In this document: positions 27,065-35,300 of the stretch, piece after piece
Position numbering within the stretch: position 1 is the first letter of the stretch
How the letters are laid out: every line of letters begins with the position of its first letter
NCBI GenBank assembly: GCA_029260795.1
Contig: JAJDCO010000063.1
Span: 39,166 to 103,165, forward strand
DNA from: Planctomycetota bacterium
Lineage (GTDB): Bacteria > Planctomycetota > OFTM77
Reading direction: 5' to 3'
Length of the DNA stretch: 64,000 nucleotides
Program-made: the position numbers and the translations under genes
Notes under the pieces: model-generated
Seen by the model: the letters and a program-made list of their open reading frames with translations, nothing else
What the model was told of the DNA's origin: nothing
The model's database searches: none

Positions 27065-27255
27065 CGAACGGAATTCGCGGCGTCCATCGAAAGGCGTGCG
27101 GTCGCGAGAGACGTTGGTCGGCACGAATCGTGAAACGGAGCCGCGAACGGAATTCGCGGCGTCCATCGAAGGCGTGTGGTCGCGAGAGACGTTCGTCGGC
27201 ACGAATCGTGAAACGGAGCCGCGAACGGAATTCGCGGCGTCCATCGAAGGCGTGA
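27065..27255. repeat. 78-bp tandem repeat, about 2.5 copies
   Basis: Copies start at 27065, 27144 and 27222, each opening with CGAACGGAATTCGCGG. The first unit is 79 bases because of one extra A; the second is 78. The third copy breaks off after about 33 bases. A weaker echo of the unit's middle (GCGAGAGAGACGTTCTTCGG) appears at about 27295-27315. Copies one and two differ at only a few positions. Because 78 is a multiple of three, the array stays open in several frames, but it lacks coding character. Confidence 0.9.
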
Positions 27256-27454
27256 CGAGAGTGCCGGCGGGCCGTGCGGCGTGATCCGTCGTGTTGCGAG
27301 AGAGACGTTCTTCGGCTCGAGTCGCGGCTCGGTATCGGTCCGAAGTGGAAAGTGGGATCGCGTTGTGGCTTTCCCTACAATGTGCGGCGCCGGTTCCTAC
27401 CCATCGCGAGGCGCCTGTCGCGCACTTGCTCCCCGGACTCTGGAGAACGATTCC

Positions 27455-29071
27455 ATGACCGTACTCACCGCCTGCCTCTTGCTCTTGACGTCGGTTTGGA
27501 CCTCGACGTCCGAGGAAGCCGTCGTCGACAAGATCATCGAGATCGGTCGGACCGACAATCGGGTGATGGACCACCTCGATCACCTCGTCAATCGAGTCGG
27601 ACCACGTTTGACGGGGTCGGACAACCTGCAGACGGCGAGCGAGTGGGCGGTCGGGCGCTTCGAGAGCTTCGGGATCAAGAATGCTCGCCTCGAGCGCTGG
27701 GGCTCGGTGCCGGTGGGATTCAATCGGGGGCCGTGGTCGGGTCGCATCGTGTCTCCGATCGAGCGTCCGCTTCGCTTTGCGACCAACGCGTGGACGGCGG
27801 GAACGGTGGGACGTGAGTCGGGGCGCGTCGTGCGCGTGCCGGAGGACGAGGCGGGCATCGAGGCGCTCGGGGATCAGCTCGAGGGCGCCTGGGTGCTGGG
27901 ACGGATTCCGCGAGACCTGCGCGAGGCTCTTAACGGGAGCGGGATCCGGGGCGAGATTCGAGCGACGCGCGACGCGTTGATCCTGACGGGCGGGCGCTAC
28001 CGCATCGACTGGGACAATCTGCCGACGCTTCCCGAAATCAACCTGATGCGAGAGGACTACCAGGCGATCGAGGAGCTGCTCGACGCCAATCAAGAGGTCG
28101 TGCTCGAGTTCGACATTCGCAACTACTTCAAGGAAGGCCCGATCGCGCTCTTCAACGTGATCGCCGACATCCCGGGTACCGAGAAGCCCGACGAGTTCGT
28201 CATCGTGGGTGGGCACCTCGACTCGTGGGACGGGGCGACCGGGACCACCGACAACGGCACCGGCTGCGCCACGACTTTCGAAGCCGCTCGTCTCCTGATG
28301 GCGGCCGGCGCGAAGCCCAAGCGCACGATCCGCTTCATGCTGTGGAGTGGCGAGGAGCAAGGTCTGCTCGGCTCGCGCGCTTGGTGTGAGGTTCACGAGG
28401 ATCTGATGCCGAAGATCTCGGCCGTGCTCGTTCACGACGGCGGCACGAACTACCTCTCGGGCATCACGGCGACCGCCGCGATGATGGAGGATTTCGAGAA
28501 GGTCTTTACGCCGGTTCGCACGCTCGATGAACGATTCCCGTTCGGGATCCGCGAGGTCCAAGGCTTGCGCGGTGGCGGCAGCGATCACAACTCCTACCTC
28601 GCCAAGGGCGTGCCGGGCTTCTTCTGGAACCAAGGCGGGGACGCGGTCTATCGCTACACGCACCACACTCAGCACGACACCTACGAGCAGGCGATCGTCG
28701 ACTACCAGAAGCATTCTTCGATGGTGGCTGCGATCGGCGCACTCGGGATCGCCAACCTGGATCACCTGCTCTCGCGTGAGAACATGCAGGCCGAGGCGCG
28801 CGCGGCGCGTGGCGGCCGGCAACAGCGTCGTCTCTTGGGCGTGCGCCTCGAAGGCCTCGCCATCAGCGATCTGACCGAGGGTGGCAAGGCGGCAGCAGCG
28901 GGACTCAAGGTCGGCGATGTGCTCGTGCAGATCGGCGAGACGAAGATCGCGGATGCCGCGGAGCTCCGTCGTGCCCTGCGCGATGGTGAGCCCAAGAAGC
29001 AGATCACCGTGGTCCGCAAGCAGGAGCGGATTACCGTCTCGATCGATTGGTCGGACGCGAGCGGCAACTGA
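27455..29071 (+). CDS. Exported M28 metallopeptidase with C-terminal PDZ domain
   Basis: A 538-residue two-zinc aminopeptidase-like enzyme. The start at 27455 has GGAGA upstream and yields a signal peptide; an upstream frame through the repeat spacer is rejected. The M28 core shows GGHLDSWDG (His254, Asp256), TTDNGTG (Asp266), SGEEQGLLGS (Glu300-Glu301) and THHTQHDTYE near the end of the core, covering the expected zinc ligands. After about residue 440 a PDZ domain follows (LGVRLEGLAISDL, then AAAGLKVGDVLVQIGETKI), which probably recognises substrate tails or partners. A protease-associated-type insert may lie at 120-220. Likely function: cleavage of N-terminal residues from peptides outside the cytoplasm. 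It is followed by a strong hairpin. Confidence 0.92.
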   Translation: MTVLTACLLLLTSVWTSTSEEAVVDKIIEIGRTDNRVMDHLDHLVNRVGPRLTGSDNLQTASEWAVGRFESFGIKNARLERWGSVPVGFNRGPWSGRIVSPIERPLRFATNAWTAGTVGRESGRVVRVPEDEAGIEALGDQLEGAWVLGRIPRDLREALNGSGIRGEIRATRDALILTGGRYRIDWDNLPTLPEINLMREDYQAIEELLDANQEVVLEFDIRNYFKEGPIALFNVIADIPGTEKPDEFVIVGGHLDSWDGATGTTDNGTGCATTFEAARLLMAAGAKPKRTIRFMLWSGEEQGLLGSRAWCEVHEDLMPKISAVLVHDGGTNYLSGITATAAMMEDFEKVFTPVRTLDERFPFGIREVQGLRGGGSDHNSYLAKGVPGFFWNQGGDAVYRYTHHTQHDTYEQAIVDYQKHSSMVAAIGALGIANLDHLLSRENMQAEARAARGGRQQRRLLGVRLEGLAISDLTEGGKAAAAGLKVGDVLVQIGETKIADAAELRRALRDGEPKKQITVVRKQERITVSIDWSDASGN

Positions 29072-29076
29072 GCTCG

Positions 29077-29105
29077 AGCGGGAGCGGCGCAAGGCCGCTC
29101 CCGCT
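29077..29105 (+). terminator. Strong terminator-like hairpin
   Basis: AGCGGGAGCGGC and its exact complement GCCGCTCCCGCT form a 12-bp stem with a five-base loop (GCAAG), six bases after the M28 stop and 18 bases before the amidase start. There is no long T-run, so it may only attenuate transcription into the amidase gene. Confidence 0.65.
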
Positions 29106-29123
29106 TCACCCGGGAGATTCGAA

Positions 29124-30812
29124 ATGCGCCCTGCGATCGATCGCCGCCGCTTCCTCGAGTACTTCTCCGTGGCCGGGCTCGGCAGCACGCTCCTGCCGGG
29201 GGCGCTCTACGCTGCGGTTGCCCAAGAGGCGGAGGTGACCGCCGATCACATTGCGCAGGCCGAGACGATCGCCGGGCTCACGTTCACGAGCGAAGAGCGG
29301 GAATCGATGGTGCGAGGCCTCAACGACCACTTGCGCAGCTACGCCCGTCTCCGTGAGTTTCCGATCGACAATGGGGTACCGCCGGCATTCATCTTCGACC
29401 CGCGACCTCCCGGCTCCGCTACCGATCAGAGCTGGAGGCCCGTGAGCCTGCCGGCCGGCCCGGTGCCGTCTCGTCCCGACGATCTCGAGGAGATGGCGTT
29501 CTGGCCGGTGAGCAAGTTGGCGCGGGCCATTCGCCATCGGGTGGTCTCTTGCCTCGAGCTCACGGAGATGTACCTGGCGAGGCTGGAGCGCTTCGACGCG
29601 CAGCTCCATTGCGTCGTGACGTTGATGAAAGACGCGGCGCGCTCTCAGGCGAGACGCGCGGACGAGGAGCTGAAGAACGGGCGATATCGCGGCCCGCTCC
29701 ACGGGATTCCTTGGGGCGCCAAGGACCTCCTTGCCACAAAGGGTGTCCGCACCACTTGGGGCGCGAAGCCGTTCGAGAATCAGAGGCTCGACATCGACGC
29801 GACTGTCGTCGAGCGCCTCGATCGAGCCGGAGCCGTGCTCCTCGCCAAGCTCACCCTCGGTGCTCTCGCCATGGGTGACGTCTGGTTCGGGGGCATGACC
29901 CGCAACCCGTGGAACCCCGAGCAGGGATCGAGTGGCTCATCGGCTGGCTCGGCATCGGCGGTCACGGCTGGCCTGGTCGGATTCGCGATCGGCACCGAGA
30001 CCCTGGGCTCGATCGTGTCGCCGTGCAGCCGTTGCGGTGCGACCGGACTGCGACCGACCTTCGGCCGCGTGTCCCGCTATGGCGCAATGGCGCTGAGCTG
30101 GACGATGGACAAGATCGGTCCCATCGCTCGCTCGGCCCAGGACTGCGCGTTGGTGTTCGCGGCGATCCAAGGGCCCGATGGCAAGGACCCGAACGTGCGT
30201 GCCGCCACCTTCGGTTGGGACCCCGACCTCTCCTTGAAGGACTTGCGGATTGCCTTCACCGAGAAGGACTTCGGCCGCAATCGTCGAGGGGGCGGCTTTG
30301 ATCAACAGAGCTTGGAGATCCTTCGTCAGCAGGGCGCCCAGCTCGAGCCGATCGAGATTCCGCACCTGCCTTATCGTGAGCTGCTCGTGATCCTGGATGC
30401 GGAAGCCGCGACGGCCTTCGACGACATCACACGCGACGGTCGCGACGACGAGCTCGTCTCCCAAGGTCCCCGGAGCTGGCCCAATCAGTTCCGCACCTCC
30501 CGATTGATTCCCGCCGTCGAGTATCTTCGCGCGATGCGAGTTCGGACGCGAGTGATCGAGCAGGTCGATGCCGTCTTTCGACCCTACGACGTGATCGTGA
30601 CTCCCGCCTTCGCCGGCGCCGGTCTGGTGGCGTCCAACCTGACCGGGCATCCGTGCGTGGTCCTCCCGAACGGATTCCGCGACGACGGCTCGCCGACCAG
30701 CATCACGTTCCTGGGCCCGCTCGACGGCGAGGCGAAGCTGCTGGCGGCGGCCCATCGCTTCCAGGAAGCGACCGACCATCATTTGAAGCATCCGGAGCTG
30801 GACGCCAGCTGA
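29124..30812 (+). CDS. Exported amidase-signature enzyme (Tat)
   Basis: A 562-residue amidase-family hydrolase. The N-terminus reads MRPAIDRRRFLEYFSVAG, a twin-arginine-like leader, so export folded through Tat is likely. The Ser-cisSer-Lys triad is intact: Lys200 (GIPWGAKD), the Gly-Ser-rich segment GSSGSSAGSASA (268-279) with the cis-Ser, and Ser296 (TETLGSIVSP). Related enzymes include GatA, but the signal sequence and the absence of gatB/C rule out the tRNA amidotransferase. Substrate is unknown. It follows the M28 peptidase on the same strand, separated by a hairpin. Its stop lies seven bases from the convergent alpha/beta hydrolase stop. Confidence 0.9.
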   Translation: MRPAIDRRRFLEYFSVAGLGSTLLPGALYAAVAQEAEVTADHIAQAETIAGLTFTSEERESMVRGLNDHLRSYARLREFPIDNGVPPAFIFDPRPPGSATDQSWRPVSLPAGPVPSRPDDLEEMAFWPVSKLARAIRHRVVSCLELTEMYLARLERFDAQLHCVVTLMKDAARSQARRADEELKNGRYRGPLHGIPWGAKDLLATKGVRTTWGAKPFENQRLDIDATVVERLDRAGAVLLAKLTLGALAMGDVWFGGMTRNPWNPEQGSSGSSAGSASAVTAGLVGFAIGTETLGSIVSPCSRCGATGLRPTFGRVSRYGAMALSWTMDKIGPIARSAQDCALVFAAIQGPDGKDPNVRAATFGWDPDLSLKDLRIAFTEKDFGRNRRGGGFDQQSLEILRQQGAQLEPIEIPHLPYRELLVILDAEAATAFDDITRDGRDDELVSQGPRSWPNQFRTSRLIPAVEYLRAMRVRTRVIEQVDAVFRPYDVIVTPAFAGAGLVASNLTGHPCVVLPNGFRDDGSPTSITFLGPLDGEAKLLAAAHRFQEATDHHLKHPELDAS

Positions 30813-30819
30813 GCTCCGC

Positions 30820-31794
30820 TCACCTCCCTTCTTCGCGCAGCACGGTTCGGAGGTGCTCCACCACCAACCGGGCCGCGAACGGGAGCATGAGGATCGAGGA
30901 GTAGTGCCCAAACGGGTACACGACGCGGTCGGGGCGCCCCAGGGCTCTCCACAGAGCATCGCCGTGTCGGGGCAGGACGCTCCGATCATAGCGCCCGTGG
31001 ACCATCATCACTCGCCGGGTCTCGATCGCCTCGGCGAGTCGCGTGACATCGATCGGCCCGATCGATTCTCGAGCTCGAGCGTAGAACTCCGCTTCACTCC
31101 AGCCTTCTCGCTCCATCACCGTGTTACGAAAGCGAACGACGGAGGGCTCCTCGGACTCGAGCATGAGCTCGGCGATGCCGCCGCCGGCGAGGAGAAAGGC
31201 GCCCACTTTCAAGCGAGGCTCGACTGCCAGGGTGGCGGTACTCAGGATGCCGCCCTGGCTGATGCCGACGATGCCGAGGCGATCGACGTCGAGGCCATCT
31301 TGCTCCGTCCACCAATCGAGACCGCGGCGCACGTCGATGACGGCGCGACAGTACATGGCTCGCGCTCGTCCCAACCCCTGCTTGCGATCGAGCAATCGGC
31401 CGGGCCGAAGGAATCGGAGGCAGGCGAAGCCGCGGGCCGCAATGTACTCGGCCAGGTAGGCCGAGATGGCGTAGTCGCCCCCCAAGATCGGCATGACGAC
31501 GATGCCGGGGCGAACGGCATCGGGACGGGACTGGGGTCGATACTCGATCGCGCGGGCTGGCCCGTCCCCGACCTCATCAGGACGGGGGGGGAACTCCACG
31601 AGACGAGTCAGGTAATCGCCCGCGTCTTCGAACTCGGAGACCTGTGGGTCGGCCTCATCGGCCACGTAGGCGAAGGCTGACAGGATGTCGGGTGTCAACG
31701 GCCGCGGAGCACGGTCTGGTTCGGACCGAGCGTAGATACTGCAGCCGACGCAGGTCCCCGCGAGAATGAAGAAGGTGAAGAGCCTCGAGATCAT
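30820..31794 (-). CDS. Envelope alpha/beta hydrolase
   Basis: A 324-residue protein. A hydrophobic leader ends at GTCVGC, a possible lipobox, so it may be lipid-anchored. The alpha/beta-hydrolase nucleophile elbow is GISQGG (Ser179), with a later HGRYDRS segment supplying the acid and PFGHYSS the catalytic His. It resembles dienelactone-hydrolase or acyl-esterase families, and the substrate is not clear. The start at 31794 was chosen for its leader; a longer frame to 31926 adds only an arginine-rich extension. Confidence 0.8.
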   Translation of the reverse strand: MISRLFTFFILAGTCVGCSIYARSEPDRAPRPLTPDILSAFAYVADEADPQVSEFEDAGDYLTRLVEFPPRPDEVGDGPARAIEYRPQSRPDAVRPGIVVMPILGGDYAISAYLAEYIAARGFACLRFLRPGRLLDRKQGLGRARAMYCRAVIDVRRGLDWWTEQDGLDVDRLGIVGISQGGILSTATLAVEPRLKVGAFLLAGGGIAELMLESEEPSVVRFRNTVMEREGWSEAEFYARARESIGPIDVTRLAEAIETRRVMMVHGRYDRSVLPRHGDALWRALGRPDRVVYPFGHYSSILMLPFAARLVVEHLRTVLREEGR

Positions 31795-32096
31795 CGGAGA
31801 CCGGCTCGAGTCGAGGGATGGGGCGTCGTTGACATTACGGAGGAGGCCTCGAGACAAAGGACGCAGTCGGGCCAGGTGGCGGTCGGAGTGGCTGCCCTCT
31901 TCTTGGACGGAGGCTCTTGGGTTCATCGACCAAGCGAGGGAGGCAATCCAAGCCGCGGATGAGAATCTCGAGAACCGGGAAGGCTCTCGTTTGCCCGCTG
32001 GCCAAAACCGGGCGTTCTGGCTACGATCTGTAGGGCCTCCGCAGCGGTGGATCGGGCAAGAAACCGTACTTCACCTCCGTCTGAAAGAGCCTCGTC
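31795..32096. other. Divergent promoter region
   Basis: About 300 bases between the divergent hydrolase and HNH genes. A TTGACA hexamer occurs on the plus strand (31829-31834), but no good -10 element sits 17 bases on, so I do not call a promoter. No other structure was noted. Confidence 0.4.
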
Positions 32097-32663
32097 ATGG
32101 CCCTTGCTGACGCGACTCTCGTTCTGAATCGCAACTGGATACCCGTCAACGTCACGTCGGTTCGGCATGCATTGGTTTTGATGTATCAGACCATTGCCCG
32201 AGCCGTCGATCCGACGGACTACTCGACGCACTCCTTCTGGAGCTGGGCAGATCGATCGATCCTGCCGGGTCATTCGTACGTTCAGACGACGACCTTCCGG
32301 ATCCGCTGCCCGGACATCGTCGTGCTTTCGGCTTACGCGCAGATCCCGGCGCAGCATGTCGCGTTTTCGCGCCGCAACATCTACCGACGCGACAACTACA
32401 CCTGCCAGTACTGCGGCGAGCAGCCCGGCGTCTCCAAGCTCTCGGTGGATCACGTCATGCCGCGCTCACGGGGTGGTCCTTCGACCTGGGAGAACTGTGT
32501 TCTGGCCTGCCTCACCTGCAATCGCCGCAAAGGTGCGAGGACACCTCGCGAGGCCGGCCTCCAGTTGCGGAGTCGCCCGCGTCGACCGCTCTGGCATCCT
32601 CGACTGCTGGTCGGCATGCACCAGCGCAAGGAGTCGTGGCAGCACTTCCTGCTGCGGGATTGA
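32097..32663 (+). CDS. HNH endonuclease family protein
   Basis: A 188-residue protein with an intact HNH site near the middle: CQYC and CLTC zinc knuckles, VDHVMPRSRGG with the catalytic His, and WENCVLACLTCNRRKG supplying Asn and the final residues. The N-terminal 90 residues (LVLNRNWIPVNVTSVRHAL) form the extension usual for this planctomycete/proteobacterial group of stand-alone HNH proteins. These are probably nucleases in DNA repair or restriction, but no substrate is known. No restriction, toxin or phage gene is adjacent, so a housekeeping role is more likely than defence. Confidence 0.88.
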   Translation: MALADATLVLNRNWIPVNVTSVRHALVLMYQTIARAVDPTDYSTHSFWSWADRSILPGHSYVQTTTFRIRCPDIVVLSAYAQIPAQHVAFSRRNIYRRDNYTCQYCGEQPGVSKLSVDHVMPRSRGGPSTWENCVLACLTCNRRKGARTPREAGLQLRSRPRRPLWHPRLLVGMHQRKESWQHFLLRD

Positions 32664-32680
32664 CCCATCGGCCGAGAGCC

Positions 32681-34573
32681 TCAACGCCTCTCGAGTCGGA
32701 TCTCGCGACGTTCGCCCGCTTCGAGGTCGACCGGGATCTCGGTCTCTTCTGCCTTGAGTCGGTAGGGGCCGGCCGCGAGGAGGTCGAATCGGAATCGACC
32801 GTCGCGGTCCGTGACCTGTCGACTGAGCTGTGGGTTGTGGAACGGTTTCGGGTCGCCGTCGAGGAGCTCCACTCGCCCCCACGGTATGGGACGACCTCGG
32901 GAGTCGACGAGCTGCCCGTACAGTCGGGCCTCTGCGGTCAGCACGATCGCCGGAGGGGTCTGGTCACGAAATCGAGTCCAGACTCCGTACGAAGGTAGGA
33001 AGCCGTCGGCCTCGACGTCGATGCGTAGGTGGGCGCCTTGATCGAACAGGCCGGTGACCAGAAATCGACCCTGGTCGTCGGTGGCGGTCTCCTGGATGGC
33101 ATGGATCTTCAGGTCGCGGTGGTACTCGGTAGCGCGAACCGTCGCACCGTCGACGCGCTTCCCTTTGGCATCGACGACGAAGCCCTCCATCAATCCGAGA
33201 GCCCGTGGCAGGCGGAGCTCGAGCACAGGAGTGCCCTCTTCGAATCGGGCCGCGAAGTCGTGACCGCTCTCGTCCAGTGCCGCGAATCGAGGGACCTCGA
33301 AGCCATCGTTCAGCTCGAGCTCGAGAGAGGCCGGAGAGAAGCCGCGTGCATGAAGTGTGAGGAGGTAGAGGCCAGGGCGAACGTGGTGTGCGCGGAGCCG
33401 GCTGCCGTCGGATCGGAATGCGAAGCCGCCGGGTGTTCCGTGTCGAGCTTGATAGGCTTGCTGCGCAATCGCGCTGCGCACGGGTGTGAGGCGCGCCGTC
33501 TCGATCGTGGGGACGAGCTCGCCCTCGGGGTCGCGCACCTCGATGATGAGATCGCGGCCCAAGCTCATGATCAGCTCGAGCTCCTCACCGGCGCGGGCTT
33601 CAGCCGCGATCGAGAAGGCAGGCACCGGCCCCGCGCTCTCTACTCGATCCGCCGGGATCGCCACCACGCGATAGCGACGCGGGCCGAGTCCGACGAATGA
33701 CGCCTTGCCCAGCTCGTCGGTCCGAACCGAGTCCAAGACGGAGACGGTGCTCGGCGATCCATCGGGGATCGGCCAAAGCGTGAGCTGGACGTCGGGAACC
33801 GGGGCACGATCCGCCAGCGAAAGGACCTGGCAGCTCAAAGGCTCACCGGGCACGAGCGTCAAGGCGACCTCCGTCGGAGCCTCCTCGGTGGCTGCGATGA
33901 CGACCTCTCGAGTCGTGACCCGACTGGTCGGTCCGAAGGCCGCGACGACGTAACCACCCGGCCGTAGGCCACGCAGCTCGAAACGCCCCTGCCCGTCGAC
34001 CGGCTTCCAGCGGGTCTCGCCGGGACGTCGAGGAGGCGGCGCCTCCCCGCCGATCGTGATCGGGGGAAGGGGCTGAATCGCGATCGTCGCCTGGCTGGAT
34101 TCTGGCCCGGTGACGCGGCCGAGCAGCGCGCCACCGGTCTCGAGCCGCACGTCGCCCACGTCGATGGTCCGCGACTCGAGATTGGCGTCCTGGCTGGAGA
34201 TGATCTGCTCGTGGAACGGGTAGCCCGCGGCATGAATGCCCAAGAGGCCGAAGGTCGGCTCGTCGAGATTCTCGAGCGAGAAGTGTCCCTCGGCGTCGGT
34301 ACGCACGGTCGTTTGCTCGAAGCCCCGGAGCCCGGGAGCGATCTCTCCTTCCCGGACCAGCAGCCGCCAGCCGATGGGTGCGGCGAGCGGAGGAAAGCCG
34401 AAGCCGAGGCCGGCATCGCATGCGACACGGGCTCCTGCGACCGGTTTCCCGGCGTGCGTGAGGACTCGTCCGCGGACGGTCCATCTGTCGGAGGAGGCGA
34501 CGGCGGGGGTGACGAGCACCACGAGCCAGACGAGGAGGGAGGCGAATCGGATCCGAGACGGCGAGCGAAGCAT
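32681..34573 (-). CDS. Exported protein with carboxypeptidase-regulatory-like repeats
   Basis: A 630-residue secreted protein. The start at 34573 gives a signal peptide (hydrophobic to VTPAVAS) with GGAGA ten bases upstream; a TTG at 34606 is less likely. It carries at least four beta-sandwich modules of the carboxypeptidase-regulatory-like type, for example VRGRVLTHAGKPVAGARVAC, MEGFVVDAKGKRVDGATVRA and LYGQLVDSRGRPIPWGRVEL, each followed by a 'TDAEGHFSLENL'-like strand. Such modules form extracellular stalks or binding surfaces. No enzymatic domain is visible. It is convergent with the HNH gene and divergent from the molybdenum hydroxylase operon. Confidence 0.87.
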   Translation of the reverse strand: MLRSPSRIRFASLLVWLVVLVTPAVASSDRWTVRGRVLTHAGKPVAGARVACDAGLGFGFPPLAAPIGWRLLVREGEIAPGLRGFEQTTVRTDAEGHFSLENLDEPTFGLLGIHAAGYPFHEQIISSQDANLESRTIDVGDVRLETGGALLGRVTGPESSQATIAIQPLPPITIGGEAPPPRRPGETRWKPVDGQGRFELRGLRPGGYVVAAFGPTSRVTTREVVIAATEEAPTEVALTLVPGEPLSCQVLSLADRAPVPDVQLTLWPIPDGSPSTVSVLDSVRTDELGKASFVGLGPRRYRVVAIPADRVESAGPVPAFSIAAEARAGEELELIMSLGRDLIIEVRDPEGELVPTIETARLTPVRSAIAQQAYQARHGTPGGFAFRSDGSRLRAHHVRPGLYLLTLHARGFSPASLELELNDGFEVPRFAALDESGHDFAARFEEGTPVLELRLPRALGLMEGFVVDAKGKRVDGATVRATEYHRDLKIHAIQETATDDQGRFLVTGLFDQGAHLRIDVEADGFLPSYGVWTRFRDQTPPAIVLTAEARLYGQLVDSRGRPIPWGRVELLDGDPKPFHNPQLSRQVTDRDGRFRFDLLAAGPYRLKAEETEIPVDLEAGERREIRLERR

Positions 34574-34751
34574 CGGAATCAGGTCTCCAGCAAGGAGTTC
34601 TTTCAAGCGTCCGGGGGGTCATGACGCGGGCTCGGAGAGCGCGGGCAGGCAGGCTCCGCAGGGGCGAATAAACTATAGCGTTCCCCCGAGGTGAGCGGTA
34701 ACGTGACTGCGAAACGCCCCCAAGAAGCCGAAGGAAGGTAGGCATTTTCCC

Positions 34752-35300
34752 ATGACGGAATCCTCCGGATCGACCGATCCGCGCATGGATCGGGCGCTCC
34801 TGGCGCTGCACGTCAACGGCGAGCGCTACGAGGTTGCGGCTCCGGCTCATCATACGTTGCTCGAGGTGCTGCGTGAGGAGCTGGGGCTGACGGGAACGAA
34901 GCATGGCTGCGAGCTCGGCGAGTGCGGCACCTGTGCCGTGCTGGTCGACGGCGAGCCGGTGCTCTCTTGTTTGCTCATGCCGCAGGACTGCGAAGGTCTC
35001 GAGATCGTGACGGTCGAGGGGATGGCAGACGGACCCGAGCTCGATCCGCTTCAACGGGCATTCGCGGACAACGGCGCGGCCCAGTGCGGCTACTGCACGC
35101 CCGGCTTCCTACTGACGGCGCGAGCGCTCATCGACAAGAATCCTCGGCCGACGCGTGAGGAGATCAAGGAAGCCCTGAGCGGCAATCTCTGTCGTTGCAC
35201 GGGGTACTTGAAGATCTACGAAGCGATCGAGCTGGCAGCAGCCGAAGGGCGCGGAGAGGACGCGGAGTTCCAGAGAGAGACGCTCTATGGCTACGAGTGA
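34752..35300 (+). CDS. Molybdenum hydroxylase small subunit, two 2Fe-2S clusters
   Basis: A 182-residue xanthine-oxidase-family iron-sulfur subunit (HcrC/CoxS-like). The plant-type cluster ligands are Cys53, Cys58, Cys61 and Cys73 (HGCELGECGTC, then LSC); the second cluster uses Cys112, Cys115, Cys147 and Cys149 (QCGYC and LCRCTGY). It passes electrons between the molybdenum site and the FAD subunit. Its stop overlaps the large-subunit start by 14 bases. It is the first gene of a four-gene operon. No maturation genes are adjacent. Confidence 0.94.
   Translation: MTESSGSTDPRMDRALLALHVNGERYEVAAPAHHTLLEVLREELGLTGTKHGCELGECGTCAVLVDGEPVLSCLLMPQDCEGLEIVTVEGMADGPELDPLQRAFADNGAAQCGYCTPGFLLTARALIDKNPRPTREEIKEALSGNLCRCTGYLKIYEAIELAAAEGRGEDAEFQRETLYGYE

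Noticed and set aside
27065..27255. CRISPR array
   Set aside because: The whole 78-bp unit repeats, without unique spacers, and there are no cas genes.
27054..27284. Small plus-strand ORF made of 26-residue repeats in the 78-bp array
   Set aside because: The frame is open only because the unit is 78 bases long. No ribosome site or signal sequence was seen.
26819..29188. A 789-residue minus-strand frame across the regulator, the repeat array and the M28 gene
   Set aside because: It crosses three unrelated features, has no domain, and is a frame shadow.
29124..30812. GatA subunit of the tRNA amidotransferase
   Set aside because: A Tat leader is present and gatB/gatC are absent, so it is an exported amidase.
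32097..32663. Restriction or phage-defence HNH nuclease
   Set aside because: No methylase, recognition protein or other defence gene is nearby.
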